From Firmicutes bacterium CAG:194 (GTDB lineage Bacteria; Bacillota; Clostridia; Lachnospirales; Lachnospiraceae): a stretch of 28,386 nucleotides of DNA. Below the pieces are notes generated by a model, which did no database searches, was not told the origin of the DNA, and saw only the letters and a program-made list of their open reading frames with translations. Where the stretch lies: positions 1,052-29,437 of the forward strand of contig HF995233.1 of NCBI GenBank assembly GCA_000432915.1, read 5' to 3'. Of this stretch, positions 1 to 5,716 are shown piece after piece (the first letter of the stretch is position 1; the number at the start of each line of letters is the position of its first letter). The translations under genes and the position numbers were made by a program.

Positions 1-96
1 ACACAGCAGGAATATGAGGAACATCTGGATTTTGAGGAAACCGGTCTTGCTGTTTTTTATAATGCCTGCAAAGAAGCTGGTTTAAAATGCTGTTAG
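1..96 (+). CDS. C-terminal fragment of an unrecognised protein
   Basis: An open frame runs from the first base of the window to a TAG stop at 94-96, giving 31 residues that end in GLKCC. The piece is acidic at first (EYEEHLDFEE) and then looks helical. I do not recognise the family, and the 5' part lies outside the window. The following palindrome at 128-165 and the change of base composition fit the end of a transcription unit. It could also be a chance frame, since only 31 codons are visible. Confidence 0.45.
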   Translation, partial: TQQEYEEHLDFEETGLAVFYNACKEAGLKCC

Positions 97-127
97 CAAC
101 AGACAGGCAGGAATCTATAACAAACTA

Positions 128-165
128 AGGGGCTGCCACACTAATCACTTAGTGCGACAGCCCCT
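128..165. repeat. Interrupted perfect palindrome, IS-end-like or terminator hairpin
   Basis: AGGGGCTG (128-135) pairs with CAGCCCCT (158-165), and CACTAA (139-144) pairs with TTAGTG (149-154) around a TCAC loop; a 3x3 internal loop separates the two stems. No T-run follows on either strand, so it is not a textbook rho-independent terminator. The GGGGCTGcCnCACTAA form resembles the terminal inverted repeats of some clostridial insertion sequences, so it may be two IS ends joined or a small MITE. It could still terminate the gene that ends at 96. Confidence 0.5.
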
Positions 166-401
166 CCTACTCGATTATTACCATCACTTACTTCAGCATA
201 AAATTTCAGAGTGTATGAGAAAATCTCTGTAAATAAAATTCTTCTATGATAATTAAGGGCAATAAGCCTACAGAAAAAGTTTCACAGACTCAAATTTCAT
301 AAGTCTTTCGTTAATATCATTTATTATCGCTTTTTTTACAGGATTCCTACCTGCAATTAAAGAATAAAATATTCGGTGGAAGCGGTTCGCAGGGAAATTC
401 C
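166..401. other. AT-rich intergenic stretch without a recognised feature
   Basis: I see no convincing ORF with a ribosome binding site, no RNA gene and no riboswitch here. In particular there is no T-box (a conserved AGGGTGGTACCGCG-like element would be expected just before leuS) and no specifier-type leader. A weak CAGAG...CTCTG dyad lies near 207-230. The strand of functional interest, if any, is that of leuS, whose promoter starts at 402. Confidence 0.5.
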
Positions 402-430
402 TTGACTTTTCGCACTGTAAAGTTTACTAT
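402..430 (+). promoter_or_regulatory. leuS promoter (sigma-A type)
   Basis: TTGACT (402-407) and TACTAT (425-430) are separated by 17 bp, a good vegetative sigma-A match. Transcription would start near 437, leaving a leader of about 59 nt. The leader contains a small CCGC-AAA-GCGG hairpin (447-457) and a GAGGG ribosome binding site at 484-488, 7 nt before the ATG. The short leader leaves no space for a T-box. Confidence 0.75.
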
Positions 431-495
431 TTAGAATAGCCTGTATCCGCAAAGCGGCGGGTATATAAAATTATACAAGCAAAGAGGGTAAAGAG

Positions 496-2931
496 ATGGC
501 AATTCCATACAATCACAGAGAAATTGAAGAAAAATGGCGTAAGGAATGGGAAGCTCATCCGGTCAATGTTAATGATGGCAAAAAGCCGAAATATTATTGC
601 CTTGATATGTTTCCGTATCCTTCCGGAAACGGACTACACGTAGGACACTGGAGGGGATATGTTATTTCTGATGTCTGGAGCCGTTATAAAATGTTAAACG
701 GCGGTCATTACATCATTCATCCGATGGGATGGGATGCATTTGGTCTGCCTGCTGAAAACTATGCGATCAAGATGGGCGTACATCCTGCAAAATCAACTGC
801 ACAGAATGTAGCCAACATCAAGAGACAGATCAACCAGATCGCAGCATTATATGACTGGGATATGGAAGTAAATACAACAGATCCGAAGTTCTACAAATGG
901 ACACAGTGGATCTTTGTACAGATGTTTAAAAACGGACTGGCTTATGAAAAGGAAATGCCGATCAACTGGTGTCCTTCCTGTAAGACAGGTCTGGCAAACG
1001 AAGAAGTTGTCAACGGTAAATGTGAGCGTTGCGGCGCTGATGTAACCAAGAAGAACCTGAAGCAGTGGATGCTCCGCATTACAAAATATGCAGATCGTCT
1101 TCTGGAGGATCTGGACAAGCTTGACTGGCCTGAAAAGGTAAAGAAGATGCAGACAGAATGGATCGGCCGTTCTTATGGTGCAGAGGTTGACTTCAAGGTA
1201 GACGGCAGAGATGATGTGATCACTGTTTATACAACAAGACCTGACACACTGCACGGTGCAACCTTCATGGTACTTTCACCGGAGCATGCACTGGCACAGA
1301 GCCTTGCAACGCCTGAAAATGCAGATGCTGTTGCAAAATATATTGCAGAAGCTGCCAACAAGTCTAACGTAGACCGTATGCAGAGCAAGGAAAAGACCGG
1401 TGTATTCACAGGCTCTTATGCAGTCAATCCTTTAAACGGAGCACTTGTTCCGATCTGGCTGTCTGACTATGTACTTGCCGATTATGGTACCGGTGCGATC
1501 ATGTGTGTACCTGCGCATGATGACAGAGACTTTGAATTCGCAAAGAAATTTAACATTCCGATCATCCAGGTTATCGCCAAGGATGGTAAGGAAATTGAAA
1601 ATATGACAGAGGCTTATACAGAAGCAGCCGGTACAATGATCAATTCTGGCGAGTGGAACGGTATGGAATCTTCCGTACTGAAGAAAGAAGCGCCTGCCAT
1701 GATCGAGAAGATGGGCTTTGGCCGTAAGACAACCAACTACAAGCTCCGTGACTGGGTATTCTCCCGTCAGCGTTACTGGGGTGAACCGATCCCGATCGTA
1801 CACTGCCCGAAATGTGGTGCGGTTCCGGTTCCGGAAGATCAGCTCCCGTTACTTCTGCCGGATGTAGAATCCTACCAGCCGACAGGAACAGGAGAATCAC
1901 CGCTGGCAGATATCACAGACTGGGTTAATACAACATGTCCTTGCTGTGGAGCACCTGCAAAGCGTGAGACAAATACAATGCCGCAGTGGGCAGGATCTTC
2001 CTGGTACTTCCTGCGTTATGTAGATAACAAAAATGACAAAGAGCTTGTCAGCAAGGAAAAAGCAGACAAGTATCTGCCGGTTGATATGTATATCGGTGGT
2101 GTAGAGCATGCGGTACTGCATCTGCTTTACTCCAGATTCTATACAAAGTTCCTGTATGATATCGGCGTGATCGACTTTGATGAGCCGTTCAAGAAGCTGT
2201 TCAATCAGGGTATGGTCTGCGGACGTGATAAAGTGACAGGTGCAGCAACAAAGATGAGTAAATCACTCGGCAATATCGTATCACCGGATGATATCGTGCG
2301 TGATTACGGCTGTGATGCCCTGCGTCTGTATGAACTGTTCATCGGACCACCGGAACTGGATTCTATCTGGGACGACAGAGGAATCGACGGTATTTACAGA
2401 TTTATCACAAGATTCTGGAACCTTGTGATGGACAACAAAGACAAAGGCGTTGCAGAAACAAAAGAATCTGTAAAGCTGCGTCATAAGATGGTTTATGATA
2501 TCACACAGCGTCTGGAGACATTCAGCTTAAATACTGTTATTTCCGGATTCATGGAATATAACAATAAGATGATCGAAATGGCTAAGAAGGATGGCATCGA
2601 TAAGGAAACCTTAAAGACTGCAGTAGTTCTGTTAGCACCATTTGCACCACACCTCGGAGAAGAGCTGTGGAGACAGCTTGGCGAAACAGATTCCGTATTC
2701 CATACAACATGGCCAAGTGCAGATGCAGATGCCATGAAGGATGATGAGATCGAGATCGCAGTACAGATCAACGGCAAGACAAAGGCTGTTGTAAAGGTTC
2801 CTGCAGAAGTTTCTAAGGAAGATGCTATTATCGCAGGTAAAGAAGCACTCGGTGACAAACTTGCAGGTACAGTTGTAAAAGAAATCTATGTACCGGGCAA
2901 GATCATCAATATTGTAGTAAAGCCAAACTAA
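496..2931 (+). CDS. leuS: Leucyl-tRNA synthetase
   Basis: Cytoplasmic class I aminoacyl-tRNA synthetase that charges tRNA-Leu. At 811 residues it has the usual bacterial LeuRS length. The HIGH motif appears as HVGH at residues 48-51 within the typical PYPSGNGLHVGH context, and KMSKS lies at 586-590, followed by LGN. A Cys-rich zinc segment (CPSC...CERCG, about 156-177) sits before the CP1 editing insertion, whose threonine-rich TTRPDT signature and GTGAIMCVPAHDDRD segment are both present. A C-terminal anticodon-binding region ends in IVVKPN. The ATG has a GAGGG site 7 nt upstream. It appears monocistronic, with its own promoter in front and a palindromic element behind. Clostridial leuS is often T-box controlled; no T-box is visible here. 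Confidence 0.98.
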   Translation: MAIPYNHREIEEKWRKEWEAHPVNVNDGKKPKYYCLDMFPYPSGNGLHVGHWRGYVISDVWSRYKMLNGGHYIIHPMGWDAFGLPAENYAIKMGVHPAKSTAQNVANIKRQINQIAALYDWDMEVNTTDPKFYKWTQWIFVQMFKNGLAYEKEMPINWCPSCKTGLANEEVVNGKCERCGADVTKKNLKQWMLRITKYADRLLEDLDKLDWPEKVKKMQTEWIGRSYGAEVDFKVDGRDDVITVYTTRPDTLHGATFMVLSPEHALAQSLATPENADAVAKYIAEAANKSNVDRMQSKEKTGVFTGSYAVNPLNGALVPIWLSDYVLADYGTGAIMCVPAHDDRDFEFAKKFNIPIIQVIAKDGKEIENMTEAYTEAAGTMINSGEWNGMESSVLKKEAPAMIEKMGFGRKTTNYKLRDWVFSRQRYWGEPIPIVHCPKCGAVPVPEDQLPLLLPDVESYQPTGTGESPLADITDWVNTTCPCCGAPAKRETNTMPQWAGSSWYFLRYVDNKNDKELVSKEKADKYLPVDMYIGGVEHAVLHLLYSRFYTKFLYDIGVIDFDEPFKKLFNQGMVCGRDKVTGAATKMSKSLGNIVSPDDIVRDYGCDALRLYELFIGPPELDSIWDDRGIDGIYRFITRFWNLVMDNKDKGVAETKESVKLRHKMVYDITQRLETFSLNTVISGFMEYNNKMIEMAKKDGIDKETLKTAVVLLAPFAPHLGEELWRQLGETDSVFHTTWPSADADAMKDDEIEIAVQINGKTKAVVKVPAEVSKEDAIIAGKEALGDKLAGTVVKEIYVPGKIINIVVKPN

Positions 2932-2957
2932 TGAATGAGTAATTGGTGAATGATAAA

Positions 2958-3212
2958 AGATCCTGAATCGCATATAGTAAGCAATCGATAGTGTAGATGA
3001 CTGAGATTTGCAAAGCACTTGCCGCGCGTAGAGACCACCACGCATTTTGGTGGCTGGAGCGCGTGCAAGATGTGCTTTAGCAAACGGGAGCCACCACGCA
3101 TGAGGAATCGGCTTCGCCGATGCGTGGTGGCTGCATGACGGATTTGTAAAACAAATCCGCCACATGTCGCAAGGTAGTCAAACGTGATTGCGTCTATATG
3201 TGATCAGGATCT
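2958..3212. repeat. Long nested palindromic element (cloverleaf-like, MITE or structured RNA)
   Basis: Outer arms: AGATCCTGA (2958-2966) pairs with TCAGGATCT (3204-3212), CATATAG (2971-2977) with CTATATG (3194-3200), GCAATC (2981-2986) with GATTGC (3186-3191), and TGACT (2998-3002) with AGTCA (3176-3180). Inside are three hairpins. The first (3007-3084) has TTTGCAAAGCAC closing on GTGCTTT-A-GCAAA and a CCACCA/TGGTGG tip. The second (3089-3132) is a perfect 13 bp stem AGCCACCACGCAT/ATGCGTGGTGGCT. The third is CGGATTTGT-aaa-ACAAATCCG (3139-3159). The word CCACCACGCAT occurs twice directly and once inverted. A T-rich run (3213-3225) follows, so it may also end leuS transcription. It fills the convergent gap between leuS and the minus-strand genes. 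Confidence 0.8.
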
Positions 3213-3231
3213 ATTTTTAATTTTTATGTCA

Positions 3232-3501
3232 TTACATCTGGAACATCGCCAGCACCTTATTCATTTTCTGCATTTCTTCTTCACTGCTGTATTCCTTTAA
3301 TACCGAGATCAGCAGTTCGATTTCTTCCTTTGAAAAATTAACGGGATGCTTTTTGGTACTTGTGGCAAGTGCCATCAGAAAGGGCAGCTTATCCTGATCG
3401 GAAAGCTCCTGCATTTCAAAAACAAGCTTTTGTAAAAAATCCAGTTTATGTGGGTCAATCTGATGCAGACGCTGGTCTGTCATCCATGTTTTGTTTGGCA
3501 T
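3232..3501 (-). CDS. Conserved-looking small helical protein, function unknown
   Basis: An 89-residue acidic, helix-rich protein with no signal peptide or membrane segment. It contains HKLDFLQKLVFEMQ, then DKLPFLMALA, KEEIELLISVLKEY and a Met-rich C-terminus. I know of no assigned function; proteins of this general pattern occur in clostridia as hypotheticals. The start is chosen at 3501 because AAGGAGG lies 12 nt upstream; an ATG at 3483 (83 residues) is the alternative but has no site of its own. The gene overlaps the end of the upstream 245-residue gene (stop at 3455) by 47 bp in another frame, which suggests translational coupling. The same frame stays open further upstream, but that stretch is antisense-like shadow of the Ser/Ala-rich linker. 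Confidence 0.75.
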   Translation of the reverse strand: MPNKTWMTDQRLHQIDPHKLDFLQKLVFEMQELSDQDKLPFLMALATSTKKHPVNFSKEEIELLISVLKEYSSEEEMQKMNKVLAMFQM

Positions 3502-4192
3502 CGGATGAAAAAGCCTCCTTAAATCTTTGATAGCTTTCTTTTTGCGCGGGAGAAAGCATAGAACCGAGGATGGATTCCATGGCAGAGTTACCGGCAGATG
3601 CAGTTTTTTGCCCGGATATTGCTGAATTCCCGGATTCGGAATCTGCTGTAGATGCATCAGAATCCGCAGATCCGGAAGCTGCTGCAGAGACAACGGAATC
3701 CGAAGAATTGGCAGCTGCTGTAGATGTAAATGATTCTGAGGATACGGAATCAGATGCAGCCCCGGACATATGCTGCATGGCAGAGAATACCTCAAACATG
3801 TGGGAGAGCGCATCAGGATCGGTACTGTTTCCGTTTCCGTCAAATGGCATGGCATCCGGCGGAAGCATTTGCAGGATCGTCTGCATTTTCTCCATCATCT
3901 TCATGGACTGCTTCATCTGCCGGAGCTGGGAAAACAGCTTTTTCTGTTGCTGGTTGCAAAAAGGCATGGCACTGTCGAAAAAAGTATCCAGTCTGTCCAC
4001 GGCGATCGAAAAGTCATGTATCTTTGTATGGGGCAGGCGGGAGAGACAATATTCCAGCTCACGCATTTTGATCAGTGTGGCAGCGATGGGCTGCAGCTGA
4101 TTGGATAAAAGAGGAAGTGCCAGCTTTAAGAGCTGGATCTCATTTGTGGTATATAGGGTATCAAATGTCAGGATCGTATCATTATATTCCAT
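3455..4192 (-). CDS. Unknown protein with helical core and Ser/Ala/Asp-rich linker
   Basis: A 245-residue protein of unknown function. Residues 1-115 are helical; the part around 80-110 is rich in Gln, Lys and Met and could form a coiled coil. A low-complexity Ser/Ala/Asp/Thr linker runs from about 144 to 203, and a short C-terminal helical piece (MESILGSMLSPAQKESYQRF) follows. There is no signal peptide or membrane segment. GGAGG lies 5 nt before the ATG. It forms a two-gene unit with the overlapping 89-residue gene. A promoter-like site resembling sigma-E (4207-4234) precedes it, so a role in the sporulating mother cell is possible. The linker on the opposite strand produces several open but non-coding frames. 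Confidence 0.8.
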   Translation of the reverse strand: MEYNDTILTFDTLYTTNEIQLLKLALPLLSNQLQPIAATLIKMRELEYCLSRLPHTKIHDFSIAVDRLDTFFDSAMPFCNQQQKKLFSQLRQMKQSMKMMEKMQTILQMLPPDAMPFDGNGNSTDPDALSHMFEVFSAMQHMSGAASDSVSSESFTSTAAANSSDSVVSAAASGSADSDASTADSESGNSAISGQKTASAGNSAMESILGSMLSPAQKESYQRFKEAFSSDAKQNMDDRPASASD

Positions 4193-4206
4193 AGAAGCCT
4201 CCGGTT

Positions 4207-4234
4207 TATCTTATGCGCTGGCTTTCAGAATATG
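4207..4234 (-). promoter_or_regulatory. Possible sigma-E/sigma-K-type promoter of the 245-residue gene
   Basis: On the minus strand, CATATT (4234-4229) and CATAAGAT(A) (4215-4207) are spaced by 13 bp. This resembles the Bacillus sigma-E pattern (KMATATT, 13-15 bp, CATACAHT) with 6 of 8 matches in the -10 box; the -10 box also fits CATANNNTA of sigma-K. It lies 15 bp before the start codon at 4192. No good sigma-A promoter is visible between the terminator and the gene. This is pattern matching only. Confidence 0.35.
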
Positions 4235-4262
4235 TCAGATCTTATGTAGGAAAAATCACATG

Positions 4263-4288
4263 AAAAAGGAGGCCGAAGCCTCCTTTTG
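4263..4288 (-). terminator. Rho-independent terminator of the Cys-rich gene
   Basis: AAAAGGAGGC (4264-4273) pairs perfectly with GCCTCCTTTT (4278-4287). Read on the minus strand the loop is TTCG, a very stable tetraloop, and a run of T follows the stem. It lies 10 bp after the stop of the minus-strand gene at 4298 and separates it from the next minus-strand unit. Confidence 0.85.
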
Positions 4289-4297
4289 CTGCAGGTA

Positions 4298-4525
4298 TTA
4301 GCAGAAAGAATGATTGCCGCCACAGCAGTTGCAGAGGATCAGAAGAATGATGATCCATTCGCAGCAGTTGTTGTCACCACCGAATCCACCGTTACCACAG
4401 CCACAGCCGTTATTGTTACCGCAGCCGCCACAGCAGAATAACAGGATCAGGATCCAGATCCAGCTTCCGCAGCCATTGTTTTTCTGTTCGCAGCATCCAC
4501 ACTGACTAGCTGTTAATTCACTCAT
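4298..4525 (-). CDS. Small cysteine/glycine-rich protein (chorion-class HCB-like)
   Basis: A 75-residue protein with 15 cysteines and many glycines and asparagines. Two hydrophobic segments of similar layout, WIWILILLFCCGGCG (22-36) and WIIILLILCNCCGG (57-70), flank a GCGCGNGG centre, which points to an internal duplication. It resembles small clostridial proteins annotated as chorion class high-cysteine proteins, whose function is not known; a structural, disulfide-linked or membrane-inserted role is likely. The start has GGAGG 7 nt upstream. A CATANNNTA-type site just upstream suggests expression in the sporulating mother cell, so a coat or spore-envelope protein is an attractive but unproven idea. 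A strong terminator follows. Confidence 0.8.
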   Translation of the reverse strand: MSELTASQCGCCEQKNNGCGSWIWILILLFCCGGCGNNNGCGCGNGGFGGDNNCCEWIIILLILCNCCGGNHSFC

Positions 4526-4556
4526 ATAGGAGCCTCCAAATTTGATATTTATGTTT

Positions 4557-4583
4557 TATACTATGAAAAGCATAAAAAGGTGT
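4557..4583 (-). promoter_or_regulatory. Possible sigma-K-type promoter of the Cys-rich gene
   Basis: On the minus strand, CATAGTATA (4565-4557) matches the Bacillus sigma-K -10 pattern CATANNNTA exactly, and an AC dinucleotide lies 16 bp upstream (4583-4582), as that consensus requires. Transcription would start near 4550, and the ribosome binding site follows at 4533-4537. The motif is short and AT-rich, so a chance match is possible. Confidence 0.4.
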
Positions 4584-4585
4584 GA

Positions 4586-4604
4586 CAGAAATCTTGAATT
4601 TCTG
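4586..4604. promoter_or_regulatory. Inverted repeat on the -35 box of the sortase promoter
   Basis: CAGAAAT (4586-4592) and ATTTCTG (4598-4604) are perfect 7 bp arms around CTTGA. The TTGAAT -35 box (4594-4599) lies inside. The position suits a repressor-binding site. No regulator for it is evident nearby. Confidence 0.4.
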
Positions 4605-4622
4605 ACCGGATAAAGTTAAAAT
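4594..4622 (+). promoter_or_regulatory. Sortase operon promoter with almost no leader
   Basis: TTGAAT (4594-4599) and TAAAAT (4617-4622) are 17 bp apart, an acceptable sigma-A promoter. The ATG of the sortase lies only 7 nt after the -10 box, so transcription from this site would begin at or next to the start codon. The only Shine-Dalgarno-like word, AGGA (4623-4626), is 3 nt from the ATG and would barely be in the transcript. Either the mRNA is leaderless or the true promoter is elsewhere. Confidence 0.45.
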
Positions 4623-4629
4623 AGGAATT

Positions 4630-5691
4630 ATGGATAACTATGTGATAAAGGAACTGAAACGAAAATATGATCTGACAAAGGACGAAGACGTGCTTGCATT
4701 ATATGCAAAGCTGCAGTCCGGTGAGTATGATCTGTCGGGAACAGAAGGACGCCGGTTTGATGATGAGGTTTACGAGCTTGCCATGCAGGCAAGGGAAAGG
4801 CAGCGTCAGAACCGGAGCGGGAGCAAAAAGAAAATCACGCGAAGCAGTGGGAAACAGGATAAGAAAAAAAGCCGAAGAAAAGTCGTTGTGCTGACAAGAG
4901 GCGAGCTTCGGGCAAGAAGGCTTCTGACTGCAGTGCTGGTGGTGGCAGCCATGTCCTGTCTGGCATATTTCGGAATTTATTATTATGATTCTTATAAAGC
5001 ACAGCAGCTATCCGCGCAGCTTACCGAGAAGAAAAATGATGCTGCAGTAAACCGGATGTATGGGCAGACACAGACAGTTCAGGAGAATGCGGACGGACAG
5101 CAGATCACGCTGACTGTGCTGGATGAATATAAAAGCTTATATAATCAGAATAAAAATCTAATCGGATGGCTGGAAATTGCCGATACAAATATTGATTATC
5201 CTGTCATGCAGACAGCAGACAATGAATATTATCTGGATCATAACATCAATCAGGAAGAGGACAAGAACGGAACGCTCTTTTTGGACAGTGCATGTGATGT
5301 TGTAAAGCCGAGTACGAATTTTATCATATACGGACATAATATGCGTTCCGGAAATATGTTCGGAAATCTGGATAAATATAAATCAGAGTCTTATTATAAG
5401 GATCATCCGATGATCCGGTTTGACACGATTTATGAAAAAGGTACTTATCAGGTCATGTATGCGTTTATGTCCCATATTTATAAAGAGGATGAGATCGCAT
5501 TTAAGTATTATCAGTTTATCGACGCTGCATCAGAGCAGGAATTTGATTCCGATATGCGAAGCATGCAGGAAATGGCATTGTACGATACCGGCGTGACAGC
5601 ACAGTACGGAGACCGTCTTCTGACGCTGTCTACCTGTGATTATGAAGAAAGTGACGGGCGCTTTGTTGTTGTGGCAAAGCGTATGGAATAA
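4630..5691 (+). CDS. srtB: Class B sortase
   Basis: A membrane-anchored cysteine transpeptidase that attaches surface proteins to the cell wall. The protein has 353 residues: an N-terminal cytoplasmic part with a very basic stretch (60-85), one membrane segment (about 98-119), then the sortase barrel. The catalytic residues are visible: His236 in IYGHNM, Cys336 in TLSTC and Arg344 in DGRF. The segment after YGHNMRSGNMFG is long with a helix, as in class B enzymes. The extended cytoplasmic N-terminus of about 95 residues is longer than in the Staphylococcus enzyme. Two genes encoding xPxTG-type substrates follow 25 bp downstream and probably form its operon. C. difficile SrtB accepts (S/P)PxTG, close to the signals seen here. 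Confidence 0.93.
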   Translation: MDNYVIKELKRKYDLTKDEDVLALYAKLQSGEYDLSGTEGRRFDDEVYELAMQARERQRQNRSGSKKKITRSSGKQDKKKSRRKVVVLTRGELRARRLLTAVLVVAAMSCLAYFGIYYYDSYKAQQLSAQLTEKKNDAAVNRMYGQTQTVQENADGQQITLTVLDEYKSLYNQNKNLIGWLEIADTNIDYPVMQTADNEYYLDHNINQEEDKNGTLFLDSACDVVKPSTNFIIYGHNMRSGNMFGNLDKYKSESYYKDHPMIRFDTIYEKGTYQVMYAFMSHIYKEDEIAFKYYQFIDAASEQEFDSDMRSMQEMALYDTGVTAQYGDRLLTLSTCDYEESDGRFVVVAKRME

Positions 5692-5716
5692 ATTTTGAAA
5701 TAAAGAGGAGAGCAAA

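Noticed and set aside
166..495. T-box riboswitch for leuS
   Set aside because: No T-box consensus, no terminator/antiterminator pair, and the mapped promoter leaves a leader of only about 59 nt.
2632..3165. Minus-strand open frame across the leuS end and the palindrome
   Set aside because: No ribosome binding site, no recognisable domain, and it passes through the strong hairpins.
3502..3855. Longer form (207 residues) of the 89-residue minus-strand gene
   Set aside because: The added part is a Pro/Leu/His-rich shadow of the Ser/Ala linker frame of the overlapping gene, with no ribosome binding site at its first ATG.
3570..4108. Plus-strand open frames of 112-176 codons
   Set aside because: They are antisense to the 245-residue minus-strand gene, whose low-complexity linker keeps other frames open; no ribosome binding sites.
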